Positions 42,514 to 53,968 of a DNA stretch of 64,000 nucleotides are shown here, in pieces. Position 1 is the first letter of the stretch. Each line of letters begins with the position of its first letter. Origin of the DNA: Alloascoidea africana (lineage: Eukaryota; Ascomycota; Alloascoideomycetes; Alloascoideales; Alloascoideaceae); NCBI GenBank assembly GCA_030581615.1, contig JAKTTT010000024.1, positions 237,734 through 301,733 of the forward strand. Direction: 5' to 3'. The translations under genes were made by a program, and so were the position numbers. The notes under the pieces were generated by a model, which saw only the letters and a list, made by a program, of their open reading frames with translations, had not been told where the DNA came from and ran no database searches.

Positions 42514-42664
42514 GGCGTTGGCGATGTTGTATGTTGATGACTATTGTGAAATTTGAGGTGGTGGTGACGGTGGCGGTGGGATGTGAGCTGGCTGAGAGCC
42601 TCCAGTTGGGAGCCAACAACAAAGCAGCGACTCTGTCTTTCATCCAACAAACCAAGCATTGGAA
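42514..42664. promoter_or_regulatory. 151 bp shared promoter of MED31 and SCS3
   Basis: The two genes diverge from this spacer. It has a GGTGGTGACGGTGGCGGTGG run and no clear TATA. The short distance implies a nucleosome-depleted bidirectional promoter. Confidence 0.5.
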
Positions 42665-43837
42665 ATGTTCACGATCCACAACATCCCGCTTCTGACCAAG
42701 ATTCTGTATCTGCTGTATCCGGGGATTCTGGCTACGGGGACGTTGATCTATCTGGCGTCGTTGGCGCTGGGGCCCGAGCGAGTGTGGCTCTATGGGGCCG
42801 ATGGGAAGGGGAGCATATTTGCATTCAAGACCAACTTTCTCAACGTTTACTTTGTGAAAAAGGGATGGCTATGGACTACAATTGCGATTGTGTTACTTGT
42901 GGCCATGGTTATTGGGTACACCATTGGAGTTGAAGATCTTGCTCGGAGGAAGAATGGGGACAACGGCAAGCGTGTGATACGGTTCAACAAACCAAAGATC
43001 ATCGGAGGGTTTGTTCTAAGATATGCGATTCTCACGCTATGGTTCATCTTCTACAGCCAGTGGTTCTTTGGGATGCCCATCATGGACCGGATTTTCATTC
43101 TTACTGGCGGTTCGTGCGAAATTGAACTGAATGAAATTACCTCGCCGATTCTACAACCCGTGCTGTCGCCAGTGGAAGAGGTGATTGTGCCCGCTGAGGC
43201 TGCTGGAGCTGCCATCCAGGGGCTTCCGGAACAGCCTGTGCCAGCACCTGTGCCAGCACCTCCTGTGCCAGCGGAAGTGTCGAAGCAGCTCGTGCGACAA
43301 AAGACCGACGAGATCATAGGGGCGCTGCTCAAGAACCGCCGGCAGCTCCCCAAGCCGGACTCGAGCTCCAACCACAACACCAGAGGCGCCACGGCCCACG
43401 CCGCCGCGAAGGCGCCGGGGCCGGTGATCGAGGTCGTGTCGTCGTCGACCACGTGCCGGCGGATCCGCGGACGGTGGGCCCACGGGCACGACCCCAGCGG
43501 GCACCTGTTTCTGATGACCCAGATGAGCCTGTACCTGTGGATGGAGATGATCCCGCTGGTCAACCACATGGTCGCGAGCCGGGCGGTCCTCGCGGCGGCG
43601 GCGGCCCGGGACCCGCGGGTGCGCGGCCTGCTGCGGGCGGTGCGCACGGGACTCGGGCTGCTGTGCGGGCTGCAGGGCGTGTGGGCGTGGATGGCGCTCA
43701 TGACCTGTGTGTACTTCCACTCGCTGGCCGAGCAGGTCGCGGGCATGGCGTTCGGGTACGCGGGCGTGTCCGGCGTGTTTGCCGCGGGCCGGCGGCTGGG
43801 TTACCCGCCGCTCGCCGCGAAGAGCCACCGCCTGTAG
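42665..43837 (+). CDS. SCS3: FIT2/Scs3-family ER membrane acyl-CoA diphosphatase
   Basis: 390 residues from the ATG at 42665. FIT proteins are multi-pass ER proteins that hydrolyse acyl-CoA and support lipid-droplet budding and phospholipid balance; yeast Scs3 affects inositol metabolism. Hydrophobic helices lie near 10-30, 68-90, 115-135, 282-305 and 325-360. The two family His sites are visible in DPSGHLFL (His 280) and YFHSLAEQ (His 352). A long Pro/Ala/Val-rich hydrophilic loop of about 120 residues lies between the third helix region and the first His motif. The 3' half, from about 43250, is extremely GC-rich, changing codon use sharply within one gene. Confidence 0.85.
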   Translation: MFTIHNIPLLTKILYLLYPGILATGTLIYLASLALGPERVWLYGADGKGSIFAFKTNFLNVYFVKKGWLWTTIAIVLLVAMVIGYTIGVEDLARRKNGDNGKRVIRFNKPKIIGGFVLRYAILTLWFIFYSQWFFGMPIMDRIFILTGGSCEIELNEITSPILQPVLSPVEEVIVPAEAAGAAIQGLPEQPVPAPVPAPPVPAEVSKQLVRQKTDEIIGALLKNRRQLPKPDSSSNHNTRGATAHAAAKAPGPVIEVVSSSTTCRRIRGRWAHGHDPSGHLFLMTQMSLYLWMEMIPLVNHMVASRAVLAAAAARDPRVRGLLRAVRTGLGLLCGLQGVWAWMALMTCVYFHSLAEQVAGMAFGYAGVSGVFAAGRRLGYPPLAAKSHRL

Positions 43838-43962
43838 GCCTCCAGCCGCAAACACCCGTGCGCCCGCTCCTTGTTCCCTTGTTCTCTGCCTAATGCTAAA
43901 ATCCTGCTCCTCCATCCCCTGCCATATTGCCCTTGTCCTTGCCCGTGCTCGTGTCCGATAGA

Positions 43963-45171
43963 ATGCCTCGTCCGTCCGCAATTGCCCGTACTGCCCAGCT
44001 GGCCGCCGCTGCCGTCACCAGATCCGCCTCCCGATCCAGCTCGGCCAGTGCCGCTGCCGCCGTCGCTGCCTCGGCCGCTATCGGTGGCCGTGTCCATCCT
44101 GCCATGTACTCCGGTGCCGGTGCTCATCGAACTGTATCTCACAACAAGGAAATGAGCTCTGCTGCCGGCCCCAGGACAATTACCGTCCGCGAGGCCCTCA
44201 ACACTGCTCTCGCCGAGGAGCTGGACCGTGATGAAAGAGTCTTTCTCATGGGCGAAGAGGTTGCGCAGTACAATGGCGCCTACAAGATCTCCAACGGCCT
44301 TCTTGATAGATTTGGTGCAAGGAGAATTGTCGATACGCCAATCACCGAAATGGGATTTGCCGGCCTCTGTGTCGGAGCCGCTTTTGCTGGATTGCATCCC
44401 ATATGTGAATTCATGAGTTGGAACTTTGCAATGCAAGCAATTGACCAGATTGTCAATTCCGCCGCAAAGACTCTCTACATGTCGGGTGGCAGACAGCCTT
44501 GCAATATCACTTTCAGAGGTCCTAACGGTGCCGCTGCCGGTGTAGGTGCCCAACATTCCCAGGATTTTTCCGCTTGGTACGGCTCAATTCCGGGTCTCAA
44601 GGTCATCTCTCCTTATTCCGCCGAAGACTGCCGTGGTCTGCTGAAAGCCGCTATCAGAGACCCAAACCCGGTCATCTTTCTCGAAAATGAAATTTTGTAC
44701 AATAAAACGTTTGAGGTTTCTGACGAAGTGCTCTCAGAAGACTTTATCTTGCCAATTGGCAAGGCCAAGATTGAAAGAGAAGGTTCTGATATATCCATTG
44801 TCGCCCACACCAGAAACGTTGATTTCTCTTTAGAAGCCGCCCAGTTTCTAAAGACAAAATACGACGTTTCCGCTGAGGTTATCAACCTTCGTTCTATCCG
44901 TCCCTTGGACGTTGAAGCAATCAACACCTCTTTGAAAAAGACAAACCATCTCATCACGGTGGAGGCAGGATTCCCGGCTTTTGGCGTTGGATCCGAAATC
45001 TGTGCCCAAATCATGGAGTCCGAGGGCTTTGATTACCTCGACGCTCCTATTGAAAGGGTCACTGGTTGTGAGGTCCCAACCCCTTACGCTGTCGAGCTCG
45101 AGGACTTTGCTTTCCCAGATACAGAGACCATTGTAAGGGCTGCAAAGAAGGTTCTTTCGATAGAAAACTGA
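43963..45171 (+). CDS. PDB1: Pyruvate dehydrogenase E1 beta subunit, mitochondrial
   Basis: 402 residues from the ATG at 43963. The N-terminal 65 residues are Ala/Ser/Arg-rich without acidic residues, a mitochondrial presequence, longer than in budding yeast (366 residues in total). The transketolase-type core has [69 protein letters not shown] and the C-terminal domain [18 protein letters not shown]. With E1 alpha it forms the thiamine-diphosphate enzyme that decarboxylates pyruvate in the matrix. SCS3 ends 125 bp upstream. Confidence 0.96.
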   Translation: MPRPSAIARTAQLAAAAVTRSASRSSSASAAAAVAASAAIGGRVHPAMYSGAGAHRTVSHNKEMSSAAGPRTITVREALNTALAEELDRDERVFLMGEEVAQYNGAYKISNGLLDRFGARRIVDTPITEMGFAGLCVGAAFAGLHPICEFMSWNFAMQAIDQIVNSAAKTLYMSGGRQPCNITFRGPNGAAAGVGAQHSQDFSAWYGSIPGLKVISPYSAEDCRGLLKAAIRDPNPVIFLENEILYNKTFEVSDEVLSEDFILPIGKAKIEREGSDISIVAHTRNVDFSLEAAQFLKTKYDVSAEVINLRSIRPLDVEAINTSLKKTNHLITVEAGFPAFGVGSEICAQIMESEGFDYLDAPIERVTGCEVPTPYAVELEDFAFPDTETIVRAAKKVLSIEN

Positions 45172-48100
45172 AACCAAATCTTGTCCCCCACATAATCTTC
45201 ATAATCATCATCATCATCATCACCATCAATCATTAGCCAACTGCATTTTACAAGTTGTGCTATTTTATCTATTATAAAAGTATACTGTATGTAGTTCTTG
45301 TTCAAAATCAATTGTGATAGACAAGTTCGACATGCCTTGAAGAACCAGTGAGTTAAATGTGTGTTGTAGCAAGAGCACTTGGCTCTTTCCCATTGTGAAT
45401 GAGCCTCTCTAATATACTCCATGTTCGTGATTAGATCAACATCTTGCCAAGGAATACTTGTGAAAGAAAACCGTGAATTTTGGAAATAAAAATGGCAAAA
45501 GTAGTGAGTAATCAAAGCTCGGCATGATTATAGCAAAGAGTTCTATTCTCATGATAAAGGATATATCATTGATAAGCCAATCATTTCTTTCTATTTTTTG
45601 GTCTACCTTGGTGTTTATTAATCATGTTGGAGAACAACAAATGCTTACACTGAAAAATCCACTTGATAATTGTCTAATTTACATCTATATCAGTTAATAC
45701 GCTTTTCTTTCTTGTTGCATTAACAATGTAGATGAGATGGTTAACAAAAAAGGAATTCTGGAAAGCTTCTCTTAACAATTGATTCTTCAAGGCGGATCGG
45801 CCCCAGATTACACAAACAAGGAAAGAATTGTCTCATTTGATCAAATTAACATTTTTTTTTTTTGCTTTTCTACTGTGCCCATCATTTGTTGGCTTGTTCC
45901 CTGTTGACATTGACATTGACATTTGAAAACAAAACCATATGGTCGAATCATTTACTTTACTGATGAACAAAACCAAAAACACAGGCGGGTTTTGTAAAAG
46001 AATAAGAAATAAAACATTGATGTTGGGCGGATGCGGTTTTATCCTGGTGTCATTTTCGGGGTTTCCAAGTGACTCACTCCCTCTTCATCATGATCTTTAA
46101 CGAATTAGGACAATGAAAGATCGAAAAGTGCAGTATCAGGCTTTCAAAATTATATTTTGTAACTGAAAAGACTATTTATTTAATAACTTTGGACAAATCA
46201 CCTCCACAAATGAACTTGGCATTACTTTTATCAGTCGTCAAAAATTGTTGCATTTCCGAAAGAACAAAAACAAAAACAAAAAACAAGAACACCAAGAAAT
46301 AAAGGAGGAACCAGGTACTGTATGAAACGGTACGGCACTGAGAACAATGATGAACAAAAAAAAACCAAGATTAACTATTTTCTCTCCTTTTTGGTCCATT
46401 TTAACAATTGAAAATGCCCTTTAATTTATTAGTGGCGGCCCCCGCTCATGAAGAAAACAAAAAGCATATACAAAACTATACAAAAGGCTGATCGATTCTG
46501 AGACACTTTGTAGATTTTGATCCACTTGTAACCATGTTATATATTGTACGTTATATACGACCACTATTGCACGGATTTGTTTTGTTTGCCTTTCGATGGA
46601 CCTTGGACTTTGGACCTTGGACGATTGAATTTTTGACTTCACTTTGGATTGTTTTATTTTTGGAATCGGATTGCAATCCAATCGTGCCAATCCAAGGCAA
46701 TAATATGAGGAAACGGATAAAACAAGAATGGCCAAGAATATATACAGGATCAAAATCAAGGTTGGCTCCCTTATTCCACAATAACACTCTTTTTCAGCCC
46801 CGTTATGCATATCGCGTGTGGGTTGAATAGAGAGAACTTTATCACAAAAACTTCTTGGTCCTTTTTGTTTTTTATCCGATAACTTTACAAGAATTTAGAT
46901 ACAGTGCATGTTCAATCATACTTTATGGAAGATGCTTTACAAGTTGATTTGGACTGGTCCCCTCGACTCAGGTTTGATACTTGAAGTACCTATAATTTCA
47001 ATTACCGAAATCTTTTTTAAACCAATTCGCAGAAAAACACAGACCTCAACTTCCAAATTACTTTCGAGATGTGGAAAATTGACGCAAATATGTAAACCTG
47101 TCAAACTCTACGTCAAGCATACTCATCGATTTTTACATTTTTGTTAGTATTAGCGGCAAGAAGTACATTTGGCATGTGCCCCCCAGAATGCGTACAACGG
47201 TATACATTAAATAAAGATTGTTTAAGGAATAGGAGCAGTTTCATTATACGCACTTAGTATGATATTTGACCCCACCTTATGGTATTACAATAGCGAGATG
47301 ATAGTAACAACAAAGCGCTGAAACCTACCACTAAAGGACTTACCCTCTACTATTCAGACTTATTCCGTCAAGATAAATCCAAGACCTGGGTCTTGGCTAT
47401 ACGAGTGATTCAACCATCAACTAAGGCGCTACTCTATATATTTTGTTGTTGTCTCACGAAGCCAAGGTCTTAGGGCCAACTGTGCAGAATTCGCAAAGGA
47501 GGTCCAATCATCTTTTTAGAAAGTTTGATTTGTTACTACCCTCCTCCTCGACATGTCAGGATAAGAGATAGCGATAATGGGGATTGGAATCAGACGGGGG
47601 CGAGATCGGCTTAATAATACCCAAATGAATAGGATGGATGAGAAAGCAATTCAAAGAAATCAAGTGGTTTGGGCCTAATAAGGAGAGGTTAAAAAAAGCC
47701 CATGGAATATTTGCAGCGTAACTGTAAATAACAACATTTCTTCCATTCCGTCCTTTTGCTCACAGAAGAGACACACACACCAATCAACAACACACCTTTT
47801 ACAACTGGGAGTTCAAGATTCATCGTCATTTCAATAGAGTTTACTCCACATGTCTGGTCAAAGTAGTCCAGTCTAGTTTGATCGGATCCAAAAGAAAAAA
47901 ACAAAATACATTCCAACTTTACTTTTCCCCCCGCTGTGTCTCTCATTTTTTCCACACTTTGCGTGCGGTACAATACATAATTTTAGCATACATCGACCTC
48001 AGCAGAATGAATAAATCAATGAGTCGTGTTTAGATCTCAGTCTAAATATTGACCTCTATTTTGACCCTGTGCTCAATCAATATACTCATTTTTATAGTTC

Positions 48101-49592
48101 CTTATAGATCGGGTACTACTCGCCAAAAAATCGATATCTGATCCCTTTAGCCTCAAGTTTAGAAGTGACAACCCCGCTGTTCTTATCAGTAGAGTGTAAA
48201 AGCAATTTCCATGTCTATGTGTCCTTGGCTCCTGTCCCTGGGCCACGCAACTAATTCATGTATATTTGGAAGACGATAAAGGTTATCAAACTTGACTCTG
48301 GGGTCTTGGCGGTTCTGCTGGCGCTGGCACAAAGTTCATGGATAAACTTGTTCGCAGGACGTCTTATCGTGCACTTTCTGCATGCTCATGTTCATGGGAT
48401 ATGACGCCGATGTACAAGGTCCGCCTCTCTCTCTCGCTTTTGGCGTCCTACATGCTCTCGGAATAACGAATCGATAATTTAAGCTGTCCGAAACAAGTGC
48501 TGTCAGGCCTCAACAAGTATATATCAGTCTATAGATGCGTGGTGATGTCGTTTTTCCGCAGCATCTGAGCCAAGCTTATGGGGAGAATGGGACTATTTAA
48601 TGTGTAAAGTATAACTTAGGATCAATGCCAAATCGGTGCGGGATAAAAGCGAGAACACTTGAAGCTTCAAGTGTCGTCGCTAGCCGTTTCTACTTGAATC
48701 TTTCCTGGGGGACCGGAAACGGACAGGATAGCGGCCTTTTGGAGATCTACCGGACATGAACTTGACGTTTGGGCGAGTGAGGGAGCGACTCAAGCCGGTA
48801 GTCTTCCAATTGACAGGGGCCCCTTTTGCTTCACTTTTCACGCTTCCTGTTATATGTCACCGAGTTGGTCACTTGTCCACTTTTTCTTTCTTTACTCCCG
48901 TTTCTCAATTTCATGATCCCGGCCAGCCTTCTTCCGTAGAACAGGGGAACGCCCAAGCCCAATTGGCCCGCTGGTCCAGTAAATCGAGGGTCTTTACGAT
49001 GCGTGTGCCATCATCGCTTCTGATTCTTGTATTGTAGTCATCTATTTCTAAAAAGTACAAAAATGTTTTGCTTCGCTCTTTTTTTGTCTTCTCTTTCTCT
49101 TTCCTCCTTCGCGTGTGTACTCACCCTGTGGTCTCTTTCTGGAGGAGCTTAACCTTTACCTTTTTACGTTTGTGCGTTCCTGAGCTTACGCTTAAATCTG
49201 GCCGCATCTGCTCGTGCGTATACACTCAATACTCTAATCTGTGCTTATTCCGTTCCTGGCGTACAAATTCAAATTTATTATCTTATATCTATCACAATAA
49301 TCCCACCCCAAACAAACAGGCAAGACAGAAACCTTTCCAAACGCAAAGGACCCAAAAACCAAAGGACGGTGTCAGAGGACCTATTATTAATTTTTAATCA
49401 TTGGCCGGACATTAAAATTGAATTGCCTGGCAATATAGCTTATTTAATTATCTCAACCAGTAGCCCTTCCTCTCTCTTCCATTTCTCTTTTTTCTTTTCC
49501 TTCTTTCCTCTTTCGTTCACTGACCGGCGGCATTTAGTCTTCTGATCGATCGACAGACCCTTTATAAGCCTGACAAGTTCCCATTCGGAAAC
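45172..49592. other. 4.4 kb gene-poor intergenic region
   Basis: An ATC/CAT repeat run follows PDB1 (45198-45230). The remainder is AT-rich with short open frames. One at 46421-46810 (-) would start at an ATG near 46807 with a single hydrophobic segment. One at 48756-49037 (+) has an ATG. Neither has a family match, and the latter may be an upstream ORF of the globin gene. The last kilobase is pyrimidine-rich with TTTATAAG at 49561-49568, only about 25 bases before the globin ATG. I see no tRNA or snRNA. Confidence 0.4.
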
Positions 49593-51701
49593 ATGTTTCT
49601 CATATATAAGTCTGTACAGGCCACCGCGAAAAAAAGTGGCTACACCTCGGAAATGTTTCGACGAAATCGTGAACACAAACGTGACAAACAGGAACAGAAA
49701 GAACGAGAACGAGAAGCTAAAGAAAAGGAAAAGGATAAAAAACGATATACTCTTCACAAAAAAGAGCCATCTATTGGAAATTCATCTGTTGTTACACAAA
49801 CCACAGACTCGCCTATAGATATCCCTAGCTTTCAAACCTCAAATAATGCCACTGCAGGTTCATCCTATTCTTCCTCAATATTCCGCCAGTATGACGATCT
49901 AGCAACAGCCACAGCAGCCTCAGTCGCAACATCCACCTCAAGTTCAGCATTGGGGCCATCATGTCCAGAAACACCTATAGCCGATAACCAGGGAGGTAGT
50001 ACACTAAGCTCTCCTGCGCAGCCACCATCTTCGTCCTCGTTTTACAACAGATTGGGGGGCAGCGGCCTGAACTTACCTCTATCGTACGCATCGTCCTCTG
50101 GCGGATCCACTTTTTCAGGTTCGGTTTCCAATGCTTCATCCTCAGATAGAAGCAGCGTGCTACTATCCCCTTCATCTACAGTCCTCACCTCAAACTCCTC
50201 CATCGCAACAAACTCATTCCCGCTGGGCCAGAAGCATTCCTCATCTGCGATCAATAATATCAATCCTGTAAGGCCTTCTCCGTCCCATGCCAACTCTACT
50301 TTTACAGACAGGGACAATAAGGACAAAGCTTATTTGGCCTCCACCTCAAAGTCGACAAATTTAGCTTCTGGGCTTTTTGGTACGGCCCACGTAATCAACA
50401 CTCAAACCGCAGGGCTGAACGGACCAATCGAAATTAAAGATGTGCCATCTGTGTACGAATCGTCTCGTGTAGTTGTCAGTACAAATGCTAATGCAACCTC
50501 TTATCACGCCAAGGAAGCTCCAACAGCACCATCAGGAGGAACACAGGGGCAGAAGACCCAGGCGAACCAAGGCTTTTCGTTCATAGGCAAGAGTGGTGGT
50601 AATGTCGCGGGAAATGGCAGCAGCACTACGACCCCAAATACACAGGACCAAATGTTGGCTCCTCCGCCGTCGCCCAAGTTCTACGGCCAGGTGAAAATCA
50701 CACTGGAGCTTACTCCCGAGGAAGTGCAGATTCTGAAAACCACTTGGGCGAAGATCATGGCCGATAAAGATGACTCTAATCAGATAACAAACTTGCCTAG
50801 CGGCACTCAGGGCTACGGCGGCGCCAGACCAGCTGGAGCCGTTGGGTCAACTTTATTCTGTCGCCAGATGTATGCAAATCTCGTGGCCATGGCACCGGGC
50901 ATTGAAAACCTGTTCCCGTCGATTTCTCACCAGTCGGTAGCGTTTGCTGGAGTCATCAGCACGGCTATTCAGCAGGTCGAGCGGATCGAGATACTTGACG
51001 ACTACCTTGGTAGTTTGGGACGGCGCCATACGCGCGTACTCGGCATAGAGCCGTTCCAGTACGAGTTAATGGGGAGAGCTCTAATTCTAACTTTGGAAGA
51101 GCGGTTTGAGAGTGATTTCACCCATGACGTTGAAGGGGCCTGGCTAACGTTGTTCAACTATCTCTGCAACAAGTTTTTGCAAGAGAGCATAGACCCGAAA
51201 ATCGTCGATGGACCAACTGATCTGAATATTCCAGAAGAACATGCTCTAGATAAGCCTGCTGTACTCGCACAAACGTCCACTTTTGGCGCTGCTCCTATTT
51301 CGAGATACCGTTCAAATTCGGGCCCAGCGCTGCAAAAGGGTGGGTACTATATTGTCGGCAGCGGTGGGAAGAAGCATTACGTTCCTCCAGCTCAGCCCAA
51401 ACCCAAGAGATCTGGTGGAGCGGCAAGAGATCAGTTACAACCGCCACAGCAGTCTAGAGGGTCTATAGATACGCTATCCCCGATCAGTCTAAAGGACTTT
51501 ACGCCACACCGTGACAGCCGGATCGGAACACAATCGATAAGAAGTGGTAGTTCTGGCAGTTCTGGAGGCAGTAGTAGTCGGAATAGTAGGACAGCAGCGG
51601 TTCCTGTCACTTATACTGTCAATGGAAGGAAAGTACAAGCTCATCCGCAACCCCAGTATCTACAAGGCGATATTGACTTTCAGGATTGTTTGATTGTTTG
51701 A
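49593..51701 (+). CDS. Globin-domain protein (yeast YNL234W-like)
   Basis: 702 residues from the ATG at 49593. The first 370 residues are Ser/Thr/Asn-rich and disordered after a basic Lys/Glu/Arg stretch at 25-50. A globin fold spans about 371-535: LTPEEVQILKTTW (helix A), FCRQMYANLVAMAPGIENLFP (helices B-C), the E-helix region HQSVAFAGVI, and LGRRHTRVLGI with His 479 as the likely proximal heme ligand. WLTLFNYLCNKF closes the domain. The C-terminal 165 residues are Ser/Arg-rich. YNL234W is a heme-binding globin of unknown role in yeast, probably redox or oxygen sensing. Flanking intrinsically disordered arms suggest a regulatory protein, not an oxygen carrier. Confidence 0.8.
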   Translation: MFLIYKSVQATAKKSGYTSEMFRRNREHKRDKQEQKEREREAKEKEKDKKRYTLHKKEPSIGNSSVVTQTTDSPIDIPSFQTSNNATAGSSYSSSIFRQYDDLATATAASVATSTSSSALGPSCPETPIADNQGGSTLSSPAQPPSSSSFYNRLGGSGLNLPLSYASSSGGSTFSGSVSNASSSDRSSVLLSPSSTVLTSNSSIATNSFPLGQKHSSSAINNINPVRPSPSHANSTFTDRDNKDKAYLASTSKSTNLASGLFGTAHVINTQTAGLNGPIEIKDVPSVYESSRVVVSTNANATSYHAKEAPTAPSGGTQGQKTQANQGFSFIGKSGGNVAGNGSSTTTPNTQDQMLAPPPSPKFYGQVKITLELTPEEVQILKTTWAKIMADKDDSNQITNLPSGTQGYGGARPAGAVGSTLFCRQMYANLVAMAPGIENLFPSISHQSVAFAGVISTAIQQVERIEILDDYLGSLGRRHTRVLGIEPFQYELMGRALILTLEERFESDFTHDVEGAWLTLFNYLCNKFLQESIDPKIVDGPTDLNIPEEHALDKPAVLAQTSTFGAAPISRYRSNSGPALQKGGYYIVGSGGKKHYVPPAQPKPKRSGGAARDQLQPPQQSRGSIDTLSPISLKDFTPHRDSRIGTQSIRSGSSGSSGGSSSRNSRTAAVPVTYTVNGRKVQAHPQPQYLQGDIDFQDCLIV

Positions 51702-52314
51702 TTTCCATTTTTATTCCCAGTTATCTGTTTTTGTTGATATTTTGTATTTGTTTTACCTTTCTGGAAGCTATGATCATTCCTAAGGAATCATCCAATCCAG
51801 CTTCGTGTACACCTCCTGCCTTGAGCTACGGCTATGTTTCCTCCCCCCTTTTTTGTTTGTCTTTTTATTTATTCCGATTTGATCATTAGAAACAGTCTAC
51901 AACGTTTACCGTATTTTCACGATTTTGGATGCTTTTTTTAAAAAAACTTTACCTTTTTTGTTTGCAATTCCCTTTTGATTGATGGATGGATAACTTGGTT
52001 TTCAAGGTTAAAAGGCAGAAAAAGAGAGAAGTCCCTGCTCTTCTCCATTTCGTGTCTCTTCCCATTTTTTGTATTTTTGTATTTCTAAAACGCCTTGCTC
52101 CTACTCCTATCCCCTGGTCTTTCACACTTTGCTCTTGATCTGTATATGATTACCGGTACATCTTTTGGATATGATTCTCATGCACTTGTGGGTGGTGGTC
52201 TCCTATAAATACAGTAGTAGTAATATACGCTTCTCTTAATCCGTGCCAGTGAATGCATTAGACTACTCAAAATTACAACTCCAAAGATTGAAACGAAAAC
52301 ATCCATTGTTCAGT
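51702..52314. other. Intergenic between convergent genes
   Basis: T-rich sequence with runs suitable for 3' end formation of both flanking genes. No gene is seen. Confidence 0.5.
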
Positions 52315-53895
52315 CTAAGCTTTACCTTCTAAAAAAGTCTGCGCAATGATTCGCCTTTGGATCTTGCCAGTTGCAGTTTTAGGCATGATATCGGTGAAGA
52401 ATATCTTTGAAGGAATTTTGAAATCGGAGAGCCTTGTCTTCAAGTGCTCCTTCAGATCGTCCTCACTGGCACTTGCCCCTTCTTTCAATACAACAGCAGC
52501 ATTCACAACTTGACCGTATTTTTCGTCGGGAGCCGCAAAAGAAACGCCCTCGGCCACCGCAGGATGAGTTAAGAGTGCTGAGTCGAGCTCAATTGGCGAG
52601 ATCTTTTCTCCACCGCGGTTTATCAACTCTTTTATACGGCCCGTGATGATGACGAACCCGTCCTCGTCCTTTTTACCCTGGTCACCCGTTCTGAAGTATC
52701 CGTTTTTGGTGAATGACTCGGCATTTGCCTTATCGTTGTTCACATATCCCTTTGTTACGTTCGAACCCTTAATCGATATCTCACCCTCTTTTCCAGAAGG
52801 TAGAATATTGTCTTGGTCATCCAGAATCACAACCTCAACACCTTGTCCTACACCAACCGTCCCAGGCTTGCGCGTGCCGGGAGGAAGATTGTTTGAGGTC
52901 ATCTGGTGAGCAGCCTCTGTCATTGCGTAAGCCTCGAGGACAGGAGCCTCAAAGGTGGCCTCGAGCTGGTGAAGCACAGTGGGTGCCAGAGAGGAGGAGC
53001 AAGACCTGATGAATCTGATCTTTGGCAAAACCTTCGGCTTCCCAATCTTGAGCAAAATGCTATGGATTGTTGGCACGGCTGTGTACCAATTGGCTCCATA
53101 CCTTGTGAAATGGTCCCAAAAGCTGTGTGCCGAGAAACGAGGAGGGATAACAATGGCTCCTTGACTGCCCAATGGCGAAAGTAAGCCACAGATGAGACCA
53201 TGAACATGGAACAATGGCATTACTAGGAAAGAAGTATCCTCTTTGGTCAGCTTATAGGTGTTGATGATATTGGAAATCGTCCTTGTGATATTCCCATGGG
53301 TAAGAGGAACGGCTTTAGGTCTGCCTGTTGTGCCCGATGTGTGCAAAACAAGAGCAACATCCTCTGCTTCAGGAGAAATCTTGGGCCCATTCTCTAAGCC
53401 TGTATTCTCCTTCGTTGTGACGACATCGGTTGAAGAGGTTGTTGTGCCATCAGTTTCAAACACTTTGTACTCCACAAACCCTGTCTTGTCATCATACCAG
53501 ACTTCCACCACAGCGGCTTTGGCCTCTTTGGCAGACTGGACTACGGCAGTATCCTTCTCATAGGAACCTTTTGAGACAACCACAACTTTTGACTTTAGAT
53601 CGTCAATGTAGAAATCATTCTCCGCTTTTTTGTAACCTGGGTTTAGAGGCGCCGCAATGTTTCGGGCAAACGTGATTGCAAGAAAAACAACAGTAAACTC
53701 AATGGAATTGGGCAGAGAAATCGAGACAGCGGATTGAATATTTAATTTGGAGATTGAAGACGGAGATACATTGGTGAAAATGCGCTGGAAGTAAGAGATC
53801 TGGTTCAAGAGTTGCGAGTAGGTAGACGAAGACCCATCGGGGACAGAAATGGCCGGACGGTCACTGGCCTGGATTATGGTCTTAAAAGTGGACAT
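52315..53895 (-). CDS. PCS60: Peroxisomal AMP-forming acid-CoA synthetase, Pcs60/oxalyl-CoA synthetase type
   Basis: 526 residues from the ATG at 53895. Acyl-adenylate superfamily motifs: VLHTSGTTGRPKAVPLTH (P-loop), FHVHGL, the YAMTEAAHQMTSN adenine-binding block, YFRTGDQG (A7), GRIKELINRGGEKISPIELD (hinge) and PKTATGKIQRR (catalytic Lys). The family includes yeast Pcs60 (Fat2) and plant AAE3, which make oxalyl-CoA and start oxalate breakdown. The C-terminus is GKA, not a textbook SKL-type peroxisome signal, so location is uncertain. A TTTATAAAG box lies about 65 bases upstream. Confidence 0.88.
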   Translation of the reverse strand: MSTFKTIIQASDRPAISVPDGSSSTYSQLLNQISYFQRIFTNVSPSSISKLNIQSAVSISLPNSIEFTVVFLAITFARNIAAPLNPGYKKAENDFYIDDLKSKVVVVSKGSYEKDTAVVQSAKEAKAAVVEVWYDDKTGFVEYKVFETDGTTTSSTDVVTTKENTGLENGPKISPEAEDVALVLHTSGTTGRPKAVPLTHGNITRTISNIINTYKLTKEDTSFLVMPLFHVHGLICGLLSPLGSQGAIVIPPRFSAHSFWDHFTRYGANWYTAVPTIHSILLKIGKPKVLPKIRFIRSCSSSLAPTVLHQLEATFEAPVLEAYAMTEAAHQMTSNNLPPGTRKPGTVGVGQGVEVVILDDQDNILPSGKEGEISIKGSNVTKGYVNNDKANAESFTKNGYFRTGDQGKKDEDGFVIITGRIKELINRGGEKISPIELDSALLTHPAVAEGVSFAAPDEKYGQVVNAAVVLKEGASASEDDLKEHLKTRLSDFKIPSKIFFTDIMPKTATGKIQRRIIAQTFLEGKA

Positions 53896-53959
53896 TTTTT
53901 CCCGCAAAGCTCCAAAGGATATATGAAGGTGAGCAAACAGAAAGGCGCAAATCTTGGTC

Positions 53960-53968
53960 TTTATAAAG
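53960..53968 (-). promoter_or_regulatory. TATA-like box of PCS60
   Basis: TTTATAAAG, 65 bases before the PCS60 ATG on the minus strand. Confidence 0.5.

Noticed and set aside
43051-43981. Long open frames on the minus strand opposite SCS3
   Set aside because: Caused by extreme GC richness, which removes stop codons; the plus strand carries the FIT2 motifs.
45198-45230. CAT/ATC repeats after PDB1 as a CRISPR-like array
   Set aside because: A simple trinucleotide microsatellite in a eukaryotic genome.
46421-46810. 129-codon minus-strand frame with one hydrophobic helix
   Set aside because: No family, AT-rich, and an equally long overlapping frame on the other strand.
48756-49037. 93-codon frame upstream of the globin gene
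   Set aside because: No homology signal; kept only as a possible upstream ORF.
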